A stretch of 64,000 nt of DNA from Gordius sp. MW1 (Eukaryota > Nematomorpha > Gordioida > Gordea > Gordiidae), in contig OZ038526.1 of the NCBI GenBank assembly GCA_964036665.1, positions 34,658,001-34,722,000 of the forward strand. Direction: 5' to 3'. The translations under genes and the position numbers were made by a program. Numbering within the stretch: position 1 is the first letter of the stretch; every line of letters starts with the position of its first letter. The notes under the pieces were generated by a model, which saw only the letters and a list, made by a program, of their open reading frames with translations, was not told where the DNA came from and did no database searches. Positions 57,701 to 64,000 of the stretch are shown one piece after another.

Positions 57701-60228
57701 ATTACCCAAGTTTGCCATATACCTGGATATTTTGTGATATTTTATAATAGTGTAAAGTTAAAAAGATAAATTAAAACTGCATCTAGATGGCGTTAATCGG
57801 AGTATTCCTTATGATTTAGGCACTCCTGTATGAGATTTTTATATTGTTCTAATATTATTATACCGCGATTTATTAATTAATATCGAATAAATGAAATTGC
57901 ATTATAGAAAATGGCCTTAACCATGGGCGTAGCCAAGGGGGGAGGGGAAGAAAGGGCGGCTGCCCCCCCCCTCTAAATTCAAAAAGGTTTTGAAAATTTA
58001 ATATAGTTATGACCAAAATTACTTAAAATCATCAATATTGCCCCTCCCCAAATTATTATTGCCCCTCTCTAAATCTAATCCAAGCTACGCCCATGTATAA
58101 TTATTTTATTTTCTGTATTACACAAATTTGCGATATATTTGCTAGATAACGATTAATTTTTATTCTTAAATAATCGCCTTTTCTTCCAATTTCGAGCTGC
58201 ATTATGAAAAATTGACTTTACGCTTTAAAGGTGTACCATCTATTAAAACCAACCACACACAACTTTTAAAGAATTAACAAACATTATAAATTTTCGTTAC
58301 GACGTGGAAATATAATTATTTGCCAAAAATGAATGCTTTTGGGTGTAAAAAAAAGATTTATACTTGTAATTAAGCAGGTGATTTTAAACTTACTCGACTT
58401 TATTGTTGCTTGATATAAGGTTAGATTAAAAACTTAAACACTAAATTTAAGAACTTTAATAAATAAAGCTTTAATCCTGGCGTAGAAAAAAATATATTAA
58501 CAATTATCAAAAAGAAGAGCAAAATATCAATTGAATTTTAATGAGACCTAAAATTGTTATTTTGAATTATGTTGACAAATTAGATTCGCAAGAACTTTAT
58601 TCATATGTATGAGCGAAGGATTGCTTTTTACAGCCATCCATGGTACATTTTTATATTGTTTTTTTTGTAAAAATAACAAATTAATTAAGGGTTAAAACAA
58701 GGGATATAATATGTTTGAAGAGCAAAAACAAATAAAATGTATTTCATAATTCACCATTTAAAAAATAATTAAAATTTGGTCTAATTGTGCCATTATTTAG
58801 TATAAAAAAATTGTGATGTAACTAACTTTTAATACGGGAATGAGTGGTAACAAAAACTTCTGGTTTTGGAAGAATAGGCTCAGCATGATACTTCCATTGT
58901 TTAAGTAGTGCATAATAAAATTCTAATAATCAAAAATAACTTCATTCAGTATATTAAAAGGAAATATAAATAGATAAACTTTAATACAAAAATTATTTAA
59001 TATTTACATGATAAAATAACATTTTTTTCTTTTCAAAAAGCATACTATTATTTCACTAGCACATAAGGCAATAAATTATTATGACTTACTGCATATGTGT
59101 GCTCATTACGAACTGAGTAAACGGTTAGACCATATTCTGTAAAACATATACCATTTTTCTTCCAATTAGGACGTACTAAGGCTATGGGCTATTGTTCCAT
59201 TTTTTGTTTAGAAATAGTATATTTTATTTAAGATATAAACATTTAAACCATTATTTAGTAAAAAAATAGGTTTAAATCTATTCTAGGGCGTTTAAAGTAT
59301 ATTGTTTATCATTTAATAAAAGAATATTAAGTAATTTTTTACATTGAGTTTATAATTCAAACTTACAAAATTCCTTCGGGGAATTAAAATTGGCCTTATC
59401 AACTTTTCAATACCATTGACTATAAAATAGCCACCAAATTCACTGAACTCCTCCTGTACTTTCATCAGCTCCTCCTCTGATTCAAGTTTAGACAAGTGGC
59501 AATGTCGAGACTTTACATGATAAAATATACAAGGCTTAACGAGGATATTTGGGGGGAAAAAATTTAATTTAAGGGTAACTTAATCAAATTTTAGATTAAA
59601 TGATGTAACATGTATAATATAATCTTAAGTATATAATTAAACATTGACTTATTTCTAATTAACTATGACAAAAAGATCTATTACCTTGATCATAATAGGC
59701 ATTTTTCCTATCAATCTCGATAAAGAACCTTTGAAATGTCCATTTTGGTACCAAGATATATTGATTTTCAAGTCACCACTGTAGGTTGTACGCGATAACC
59801 TACACTATTAAAAACATTTATCTAAAATAGATAAAGTACATACTTCTCTTGGCAAAACTTTCATCACACCATGGGTCAATGATTTATTGGTATATGATGG
59901 CATGCCTATATTTGCATCCTAAACATACATATAAGAGTAGCTTCATGTATTTATATTATTTAAAATAAATTAAATCCAGCATGAACATTCCTAGCAAGAT
60001 TACCTCAAATTTGAGTGTGCACAATGACCCATCAGGCAATTCAAATTCTAAGGGCGGAATATCCTTTACTTTTAGTACATTCATATATATACTAAAATAT
60101 ACTTCTATCAACTTAATTAGGCCTTCCCCACAAGCAAAATCAAAAGATTCTATATGGTGCTTAGCAAGCTTATGAACCATGTGTAATTTATAAATAGGTG
60201 ACAATTTGCTACATGTAGTTTTTTCCAT
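38073..60228 (-). CDS. POLR1B: RNA polymerase I second-largest subunit (RPA2), 24 exons
   Basis: This is the beta-like subunit of RNA polymerase I, which makes pre-rRNA in the nucleolus. Exons, 5' to 3': 60004-60228, 59844-59918, 59685-59804, 59367-59510, 59090-59188, 58827-58922, 57285-57661, 56211-56476, 55553-55617, 55148-55309, 53724-53933, 51368-51634, 50403-50600, 48869-49060, 48028-48105, 47357-47563, 45390-45698, 42639-42728, 41799-41867, 41035-41191, 40378-40503, 39788-39915, 39043-39208, 38073-38329. All introns are GT-AG, phases agree, and the total is 4,083 nt (1,360 aa). Family landmarks are [71 protein letters not shown] and [26 protein letters not shown]-type sequence, DGxPCGLLN and the C-terminal C-X2-C pairs mark it as Pol I RPA2 among beta-type subunits. 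The protein is some 200 aa longer than typical animal homologues (about 1,130-1,200). Exons 12 and 13 are the least certain. Confidence 0.95.
38395..38837. mobile_element. MITE family B in POLR1B intron 23
   Basis: The left end CATAGACTAGATAGACTGCT and its exact reverse complement at the right end bound 443 bp. Flanks AGTATAAA and CTTATAAA agree at 6 of 8 positions, consistent with a decayed 8-bp target duplication. The interior matches 44,861-45,308 in the opposite orientation. No coding capacity. Confidence 0.85.
41995..42134. mobile_element. MITE family D in POLR1B intron 18
   Basis: A 140-bp element with inverted ends TAGTGGTGGGGAAACCT and AGGTTTTCCCCACCACTA, flanked by the exact 8-bp direct repeat ATCTAGCT (41,987-41,994 and 42,135-42,142). 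The TAGTG start and 8-bp duplication fit the hAT superfamily. The interior is itself nearly palindromic (ACCTCAGG/CCTGAGGT repeats). Confidence 0.9.
42933..43096. mobile_element. MITE family C (CATGGGCGTAGCC ends) in intron 17
   Basis: 164 bp bounded by CATAGGCGTAGCCAAAGG and CCTGGCTACGCCCATG. Flanks TCAAGAGA and CACAGAGA are similar but not identical. Non-autonomous, hAT-like. Confidence 0.75.
44070..44359. mobile_element. MITE family A, diverged copy in intron 17
   Basis: Bounded by AATGTTGTTAAAGATTTGGG and AACCCAGG...TTTTACAGCACT, with internal GGTCGACTAA and CTAAGCTCAGAGATCGACC motifs. The ends are diverged from the family consensus AGTGTTGTAAAAACGGCTGG and no target duplication could be matched. 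Confidence 0.65.
44466..45361. mobile_element. MITE family A copy split by a nested MITE
   Basis: The left end AGTGTTGTAAAGACCTAG and right end CCCAGCCGTTTTTACAACAC are family A termini. The copy is interrupted at 44,861-45,308 by a family B element. The interior has repeated GGTCGACTAAG and TCAAATTTCGACTA motifs typical of family A. Confidence 0.78.
44861..45308. mobile_element. Nested MITE family B with 9-bp target duplication
   Basis: 448 bp starting CATAGACTAGATAGACTGCT and ending with a diverged inverted copy. Flanked by exact GACTAACAC at 44,852-44,860 and 45,309-45,317 (an 8-bp duplication plus one coincidental base, or 9 bp). It sits inside the family A element at 44,466-45,361, so it is the younger insertion. 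Confidence 0.9.
45390..51634 (-). CDS. POLR1B: POLR1B exons 12-17 (wall and hybrid-binding region)
   Basis: Exon 12 (IVSSPVSF at its start) and exon 13 ([13 protein letters not shown]) follow the DGxPCGLLN block. Exon 12 has low similarity in its middle, and its donor (GTTTTAG) is weak. Exon 14: [20 protein letters not shown] and [13 protein letters not shown]. Exon 15 (78 nt): [20 protein letters not shown]. Exon 16: [29 protein letters not shown] and [15 protein letters not shown]. Exon 17: [20 protein letters not shown] and [10 protein letters not shown], with an extra, poorly conserved segment of about 30 residues between them. Confidence 0.9.
45965..47023. mobile_element. 1,059-bp non-autonomous element in intron 16
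   Basis: Ends AGGAGCCCTGCA and TGCAGGGCTCT are inverted, and both are flanked by ACTTAACAT (45,956-45,964 and 47,024-47,032). Each end carries CCCGAACCCGACCCGA-type arrays (46,000-46,090 and 46,870-47,005). The middle is AT-rich without ORFs. The TAGAGCCCTGCA-like terminus and 8-9 bp duplication suggest a hAT-type deletion derivative. Confidence 0.82.
47107..47278. mobile_element. MITE family C with 8-bp target duplication (intron 16)
   Basis: 172 bp with perfect 15-bp ends CATGGGCGTAGCCAG, flanked by exact TCTCTGAT at 47,099-47,106 and 47,279-47,286. Interior G-rich then C-rich tracts (GCCGCCCC) are typical of the family. Two short plus-strand frames here are not genes. Confidence 0.92.
49282..49486. 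mobile_element. MITE family A in intron 13
   Basis: Starts TAGTGTGGTAAGAACGG and GGGTTTTGTTTGGT; ends GGTCGACCAAACAAAACACA and CCCGTTTTTACAACACT. The family C element at 49,494 begins within a few bases of its right end, obscuring any target duplication. Confidence 0.8.
49494..49730. mobile_element. MITE family C with 8-bp target duplication (intron 13)
   Basis: 237 bp bounded by CATGGGCGTAGGAAGG and GCTGGCTACGCCCATG, flanked by exact CTTCTATT at 49,486-49,493 and 49,731-49,738. A second internal terminus CCTGGCTACGCCCTTG at about 49,658-49,673 suggests a composite of two copies. Confidence 0.88.
49852..50039. mobile_element. MITE family A in intron 13
   Basis: Bounded by AGTGTTGTAAAAAGACCTGG and ACAAAATCCAGG...TTTTACAGCACTA, with GGTCGACC and GACTAACGGTCGATTCTGGT inside. 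No target duplication found. Confidence 0.78.
51735..51965. repeat. Diverged relative of the 6.1-6.5 kb palindrome (intron 11)
   Basis: Contains GGGAAATGGAACGCAATATT, CATCTTCAGGAAAA and AAAAATGAAGTAAAGTGA as in the left palindrome arm, then TTACGTTATCAATCCAAACC and CCACCGTTTTAATACAA as in the right arm. The right arm is truncated, so it is a shortened palindrome with ends retained. Confidence 0.75.
52291..52435. mobile_element. MITE family A in intron 11
   Basis: A diverged left end (TAGTATTGTG) and good right end AACCAGCCGTTTTTACAACA. Flanks ATTTTAAC and ATTTTGAT match at 6 of 8 positions. Internal TCGACCTCTAGGTTTAGTC is typical of the family. Confidence 0.7.
53724..57661 (-). CDS. POLR1B: POLR1B exons 7-11 (lobe and fork region)
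   Basis: Exon 7 (57,285-57,661) holds [17 protein letters not shown]. Exon 8 holds [20 protein letters not shown] and [18 protein letters not shown], matching the family's TRKLFAL...QEVL...KL block. Exon 9 is only 65 nt and is placed by matching phase. Exon 10 ends with YSTGNLVL...SIQQ. Exon 11 (53,724-53,933) is the best diagnostic: [39 protein letters not shown] and GLLNH. An apparent plus-strand frame at 53,742-53,957 is only its antisense shadow. Confidence 0.92.
53975..54137. mobile_element. MITE family A in intron 10
   Basis: Ends AGTGTTGTAAAAACGGCT and AGCCGTTTTTGCAACACT are inverted repeats. TATATGTA lies on both sides, consistent with an 8-bp target duplication. Confidence 0.85.
54708..54867. 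mobile_element. MITE family C in intron 10
   Basis: Ends CATGGGCATAGGCAGG and CCTGGCTACGCCCATG. Flanks TCTACTCA and TCTGCACA match at 6 of 8 positions. GGGGCAGCCGC and a poly-C tract lie inside. Confidence 0.8.
54975..55129. mobile_element. MITE family A in intron 10
   Basis: The left end is shortened (TAGTACGGCTGAGTTTTGTT) and the right end is CCCAGCCGTTTTACAACAC. ATGCCCCATAA occurs directly before and shortly after the element, a direct repeat marking the insertion. The right end lies only about 18 bp from the donor of exon 10. Confidence 0.82.
56511..56675. mobile_element. MITE family C in intron 7
   Basis: Begins CATGGGCGTTAGAGAAGG and ends TGCTGGTTACGCTCATG, with GGGCAGCTCCCCCC inside. 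No matching flanks. It starts only 35 bp upstream of exon 8, and the acceptor TTATCCACAG remains intact. Confidence 0.75.
56985..57270. mobile_element. MITE family A with 8-bp target duplication (intron 7)
   Basis: Ends TAGTGTTCTAAAAACGGCTG and AGCCGTTTTTACAGCACTA. Flanking ATATGTAC and CTATGTAC match at 7 of 8 positions. This is the longest and clearest family A copy, with four internal GTCGAC-type motifs. It ends about 17 bp from exon 7's donor site. Confidence 0.87.
57922..58095. mobile_element. MITE family C in intron 6
   Basis: Ends CATGGGCGTAGCCAAGG and CAAGCTACGCCCATG. Interior GGGCGGCTGCCCCCC. Flanks do not match. Confidence 0.8.
58827..60228 (-). CDS. POLR1B: POLR1B exons 1-6 (N-terminal region)
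   Basis: Start ATG at 60,226-60,228, with [13 protein letters not shown] typical of the beta-subunit N-terminus soon after. Exon 3 gives IGKMPIMIK. Exon 4 gives [20 protein letters not shown] and PRRNF, the conserved lobe/protrusion block. Exon 5 opens with PIALVRPNW and exon 6 holds [13 protein letters not shown]. Introns here are short: 85, 39, 174, 178 and 167 nt. The 39-nt intron 2 (59,805-59,843) begins GTATGT and ends TTTTTAATAG. Confidence 0.93.
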
Positions 60229-60693
60229 ACATTACACCGGTGCCCTATCAACTCGCCGAAAACAATCTTGCAGAATTCATCCTAGGACATTAGCGATTTT
60301 CCCCATTATCATAAAGAAGGCCCTAAATTGAGTACCATTTATAATAATTAACAATTTTATTATAAAAAAAACCCTAAACATAACTTTAATTCCAAATTAA
60401 ATGATTAATATGCTTTTTTGTTGGAGGACATTTTCTAATTGGGAGACATTTTTTAACATTGGGACATTCAATTCGACAAGATGGTTTTCGGCAAGTTGAC
60501 GGGCCACCCATTACACTATGCTTTGTAAGTTCTCAATAATCTATTTTTATAACCTCAGAATTTCGGAAAATGGCCTATTTTGTATTTCAATTTTTTGTCA
60601 ATTTTTCTAAAGTACATTCTAATTTTTTTAAGGAAGCGATTATTTTAATAAAACTATTGTCTTAGAATTTTAAGCGTATTTCAGCCACCAAGA
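60229..60693. promoter_or_regulatory. Region upstream of POLR1B
   Basis: 465 bp between the POLR1B start codon and a hAT-like MITE. No TATA box in a convincing position, no upstream exon and no CpG-rich island could be supported. The native promoter presumably lies here because transposon sequence begins at 60,694. Confidence 0.35.
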
Positions 60694-61069
60694 CATGGGC
60701 GTACCCAGGGGGGGGGCAGAAAAAAATTTCAATACAAAAACCCTTAGAAATTAAAAAAAATATGTTTTGCCCCCCCGTAATTAGCCAGAGGGGGGCAGCC
60801 GGACCCCCTGCCCCCCCCCCCAATTAGCCGGGGGGCAGGGGTCTGGCTGCCCCCACTGCCTAATTAGGGGAGTTGCTTTTTATTTTATTTTGGTCGCCGG
60901 AAAATTTTTGGATAGTGAAGGACTTTTTTTATTGCTCGCCGGAAAATTTTTGGATAGTGAAGGATCTTTTTTTTTGCTCGCCGGAAAATTTTTGAATAGT
61001 CAAGCAAAAAAAAATTGTTAAAAAATAATCTGCCCCCCCCCCCTAATTCAAAACCTGGGTACGCCCATG
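60694..61069. mobile_element. MITE family C with exact 8-bp target duplication, upstream of POLR1B
   Basis: 376 bp bounded by CATGGGCGTACCCAGGG and CCTGGGTACGCCCATG, flanked by CACCAAGA at 60,686-60,693 and 61,070-61,077. It contains a threefold tandem of a ~48-bp unit with TCGCCGGAAAATTTTTG and TAGTGAAGGA (60,893-61,005), plus G-rich and C-rich tracts. Larger than the other family C copies. Confidence 0.93.
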
Positions 61070-61141
61070 CACCAAGAGCTAATAACCATGCTCATGCTTC
61101 CTTGTTTAAAAGTTAATTAAAATAATCTCTGTTATGAACAC

Positions 61142-61242
61142 TATACTAATTTACATATGTCTTAAATCGGAAAACAAAATTATATATTTTCATCCACATG
61201 GTAAATACAAAACTGATATTACAAATTACGCTATATATTACA
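61142..61242 (-). mobile_element. 3' LTR of Ty3/gypsy element (about 101 bp)
   Basis: Plus-strand 61,142-61,200 is repeated, apparently without mismatch, from 63,944 to the window end. The inner edge at 61,242 is inferred from the adjoining purine tract (AAAATAGGAGAAA on the minus strand, 61,243-61,255). On the minus strand it would start TGTAATATATAG. The outer edge differs from the other LTR at once (C versus A). Confidence 0.82.
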
Positions 61243-61253
61243 TTTCTCCTATT

Positions 61254-61545
61254 TTAAATGTGAAATTCCTCGTAGAACCGAACAGTTGGTTTTGACGTTC
61301 TAGTCGATCGTCTTAACGTAATCGGACTTGCAACTTTTTTAACATTCGTTTCCAGACTAGTATTCGGACTTGCAACTTTTTCAACCTTCGGTTCCAGACT
61401 AGTATCGTTAGTTTCGACGAACTGGGATTGCATCCTAAATTTTAACTGATCCGCGTGTTTCCTTTTAATTCCTTTATCAGTGCGAACATTATATGAATAT
61501 GGGCCTTTACGTTGTATGATAAATCCTTTGTACCAGCCCTCTTTA
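61254..61545 (-). pseudogene. Integrase C-terminal remnant of Ty3/gypsy element
   Basis: Minus-strand frame reading GWYKGFIIQRKGPYSYNV, RTDKGIKRKHADQLKF and, to the stop at 61,254, a tail with a duplicated VEKVASP/VKKVASP segment and RRSTRTSKPTVRFYEEF. GPYSYNV followed by KRKHADQLK is the GPY/F-type end of Ty3/gypsy integrase. The integrase zinc finger and DDE core are absent upstream. Confidence 0.88.
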
Positions 61546-62075
61546 ATTCATTCATCAATACAAATTTTTGACCACGTACGTATTTATCCAATTTTTGAAC
61601 ACCGAACACAATGGCTCGCGCTTCCCGATCAATTGTAGAGTATCGTTTTTCGGACTCGCTTAATGTCCTGGATGCGTACGCAAGAGCTCTTTCGGACCCG
61701 TCTGCATATAAGTGTGATAGTACAGCACCTACACCAGTTTCAGAAGAATCTACCGCTAGGTATAACGGCAATAAGGTTGAATACGGTACCAATGTGTTGG
61801 ACGTTGAAAGCATCAGTTAACATCGTTAAAAATCTTCTGCTCTTTAGTCGTCCATTTCCAACCTATTGATGAGCCCGTCAATGCATGCAAGGGTGCGCAT
61901 TTTTCGTGTAACATTGGGATGAACCTTTCCTGATAATTAACTAGTCCTAAAAAGGAACGTAGTTCTTTTTTGTTTTGTGGTTCTTTGAAATTAACAATAG
62001 CTTCCACTCGCTCTTGATTCGGGTGGATCCCTGTTGCATCGATCACATGTCCCAAGTATTTAACTGAATTTTGGA
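61530..62075 (-). pseudogene. RT C-terminus and RNase H of Ty3/gypsy, broken
   Basis: The segment 61,813-62,055 encodes GHVIDATGIHPNQERVEAI, KKELRSFLGLVNYQERFIP and ALTGSSIGWKWT (connection region). The segment 61,530-61,813 encodes LYLAVDSSETGVGAVLSH, RALAYASRTLSESEKRYSTI and DREARAIVFGVQKLDKYVRG. RNase H catalytic D (LAVDSS) and E (EARAIVF) are present. The frame then runs straight into integrase C-terminal sequence, so the last RNase H residues and most of the integrase are deleted. One frame break occurs at about 61,813. Confidence 0.92.
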
Positions 62076-62079
62076 AAAA

Positions 62080-62985
62080 TTTAACCTTTTCCTTCTTTGC
62101 TTTTAGACCAGCGTCCTGTACCCTCTTTAGTACTTCGTTCAGATTTTGCAGGTGGTCATTTTCATTTGCCCCTGTAACTATGATAACGTCTAGAAGTACG
62201 CCGGTATGGGGAATCCCAATTCCTTTATATAACGTTGGAATAAATTTGGTGCTATCGATAGTCCAAATGGAAGACGTTTATATCGATAACCTAAATGTGT
62301 TGCAATGATGAGATACTGTCGCGACTTTTCTTCGACCTTCATCTGAAGATAGGCATCACGTAAGTCATACTGTATATTACTGCCCTCCTGCGATCTTCAT
62401 AATTAAATCGTCAAATGTCGGAAGAAGATGGTTGTTTAAAGTTAGGAAGGGATTGATAGTAACTCGAAAATCGCCGCAGATTCTAATGGAATTATTTGAT
62501 TTTAATACATTTACTATTGGAGTTGCCCATGTTATTGGTGTTGCTGCAGGATCAACATGTTCAATTATATCTTCGTCCAATAATCTTTAATTTCCTCTTC
62601 AACTTTATTCCTTAAAGGAAAAGAAGCTCTTCGCGCAGGAAATGCTATGGCTTTGGCTTCTTCCTTTACAAAAAGATTTACCTCATAATCTTTAATATAG
62701 CCAATGCCATCACTGAACACATTGGTATACTTTTCAACCAATTCCTCTTCTATGTTTTGAGGTTTTTCTTCTATAGCATTAATCTTAACTTGATGAGGAA
62801 GTTTTAGGTTAAAAGCTTGCATCCAATTTAACCCAAAGATGGGGTCTTCTTTTACAGTTGTTACAATAGCTGTTAATTTTAAAGTTTTATTGTTTAAATT
62901 TACATAGACTTGTGTTTCTCCACATATAGGAACTAGATTATTTCCAAAAGCTTTTATCTTGGGGCATGGTGTTAATTGAGGTGTA
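62080..62985 (-). pseudogene. Reverse transcriptase of Ty3/gypsy, broken
   Basis: From the 5' side: KLPHQVKINAI; KEEAKAIAFPARRASFPLRN; after a frame break, IIEHVDPAATPITWATPIVN, IRICGDFRVTINPFL and IAGGQ; another break; then YDLRDAYLQM (motif A Asp kept), LPFGLSIAPKF, and GVLLDVIIVTG in place of the expected YxDD, so the second active-site Asp is lost. At least three frame breaks. Non-functional. Confidence 0.9.
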
Positions 62986-62986
62986 T

Positions 62987-63346
62987 TTAAATGTTGTAGA
63001 TATTCTTGTTGATTACAGATACTGATGAGCCAGTGTCATATAACATTTTGAAAATTTTTTGATTTATCCTTACATGGATGTATGGTTTAAGGTGAGTTAC
63101 ATTGTTTAAGTCATAAATTTTTCCAAGTGTATTAATAATCTGGTTTACTTTGTTTGAGGTTTTGCACATTTTTGCAAAGTGTCCTCTATGATGACACATG
63201 AAACATTCTTTTAAAAATGCTGGACATTGCTTCATTGCATGTGACTTACCACATCTATAGCAATTCCTTATGAATGATTGTTGATGTTCATCCTTTTTTG
63301 TAGCAAATTGTTTTATTGATTGCCTATTCTTTTGATTTGAGTACAT
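62987..63346 (-). pseudogene. Nucleocapsid zinc knuckles and protease of Ty3/gypsy
   Basis: Two zinc knuckles, CYRCGKSHAMKQC (C-X2-C-X3-H-X4-C) and CFMCHHRGHFAKMC (C-X2-C-X4-H-X4-C), are followed by the aspartic protease active site LYDTGSSVSVI. Separated from gag by a stop near 63,379 and from RT by a frame break near 62,987. Confidence 0.9.
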
Positions 63347-63378
63347 TGAATTTGGTTTTTTATAATTTTGATTAAATC

Positions 63379-63911
63379 TTATGATGTGTTAACTTCTTTA
63401 TTAGCTGTCTCCATTGATTCAGCTAGATTGAATATATCATTAAATGTTACCACATCATTCTTTAAAGCTTCAGGCCATCTTGTCCTGACATCAATTTCCA
63501 ATGATAGGTTTTGATACCCATTTAAGAGTTGGTCACGGAGCCGTTCATCTATATTAGATTTAAAGTCACAATTTTCTGCAGATGATTTTAATCTTGTTAC
63601 ATACTCAATCAGAGTTTCATCATTTCTTTTAAGACATCTCATGAATTGTAATCTTGAGTGCAAAATTGTACTTTTTTGTGAATATACCTTTTTCATTAAT
63701 TTTATTAAGTCCTCATATTTAAGCAAGGATATACCTTCAGGGTATAGAAAGTTTATTAGAGTTTCAATGTTTTTCTGACCCATGTATCCTAATATGATTT
63801 TGCATCGAGTAGCTTAGGCACATTTTTAGCCTCAAAAATATTAGTGATAGTTATTATGTATATTGAAATATTATCACCTTGTTTAAAATTAGGTATTCCC
63901 ACAGACACCAT
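63379..63911 (-). pseudogene. gag of Ty3/gypsy, frameshifted
   Basis: A likely start ATG (63,909-63,911) gives MVSVGIPNFKQGDNIS. The frame breaks near 63,790 and resumes as ILGYMGQKNIETLINFLYPE, with FMRCLKRNDETLIEYVTRLK and LINGYQ-like capsid sequence to 63,379. Only about 30 bp separates the ATG from the primer-binding site. Confidence 0.82.
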
Positions 63912-63928
63912 TTTCAGAATAGGTTTTT

Positions 63929-63942
63929 TCTCGACCGCGCCA
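63929..63942 (-). promoter_or_regulatory. Primer-binding site of Ty3/gypsy element
   Basis: Minus strand TGGCGCGGTCGAGA begins one base inside the 5' LTR edge. The leading TGG complements a tRNA CCA end. I could not assign the tRNA. Confidence 0.7.
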
Positions 63943-63943
63943 A

Positions 63944-64000
63944 TATACTAATTTACATATGTCTTAAATCGGAAAACAAAATTATATATTTTCATCCACA
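63944..64000 (-). mobile_element. 5' LTR of Ty3/gypsy element, cut by window end
   Basis: 57 bp identical by eye to 61,142-61,198. The remaining ~44 bp and the outer flank are outside the window, so the target duplication cannot be tested. Confidence 0.85.

Overview
This is AT-rich animal (invertebrate-like) nuclear DNA using the standard genetic code. The evidence is GT-AG spliceosomal introns, metazoan-type proteins (an RNA polymerase I second-largest subunit and a METTL23-type methyltransferase) and a mixed load of non-LTR, Ty3/gypsy, pogo and hAT-like elements. I cannot name the species. No bacterial, organellar or CRISPR features were seen.

Layout. Positions 1-9.5 kb hold no gene I can support. 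They contain G/C-tract minisatellites, a foldback element, a long palindrome and many diverged copies of a repeat built on paired CCAAT/ATTGG motifs. Positions 9.7-11.5 kb (minus) hold a 5'-truncated non-LTR retrotransposon with reverse transcriptase, CCHC and endonuclease-like domains and a poly(A) tail. Positions 12.64-13.75 kb (plus) hold an intronless METTL23-like gene. Positions 14.86-26.1 kb hold a macrosatellite of three full periods (3.29, 3.40 and 3.32 kb) plus a partial fourth, each built partly from ~108-130 bp CCAAT subunits. From 26.6 to 34.65 kb the same repeat families continue mostly in the opposite orientation, with tRNA-like (SINE-like) segments. At 34,767-36,520 a pogo/Tigger-type element sits in a TA target inside another repeat. 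It carries a broken transposase with two intron-like ~35-nt inserts.

Positions 38,073-60,228 (minus) are one gene, RNA polymerase I subunit RPA2 (POLR1B). I reconstruct it as 24 exons, 4,083 coding nt and 1,360 aa. All 23 introns are GT-AG and range from 39 nt to 2.7 kb. The six longest introns each carry at least one miniature inverted-repeat transposon, of several families, many with 8-9 bp target-site duplications. Upstream of the gene lie a hAT-like MITE (60,694-61,069) and an internally deleted Ty3/gypsy element (61,142 to beyond the window end). Its RNase H is joined directly to the integrase C-terminus, and its LTRs are only ~101 bp.

Functionally the window has two host genes: a protein methyltransferase and a subunit of the rRNA-synthesising polymerase. 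They are separated by a ~24 kb repeat-dominated interval. The main novelty is in the repeats: the hierarchical macrosatellite, the nested MITEs in a housekeeping gene, and tiny introns shared by host gene and transposase.
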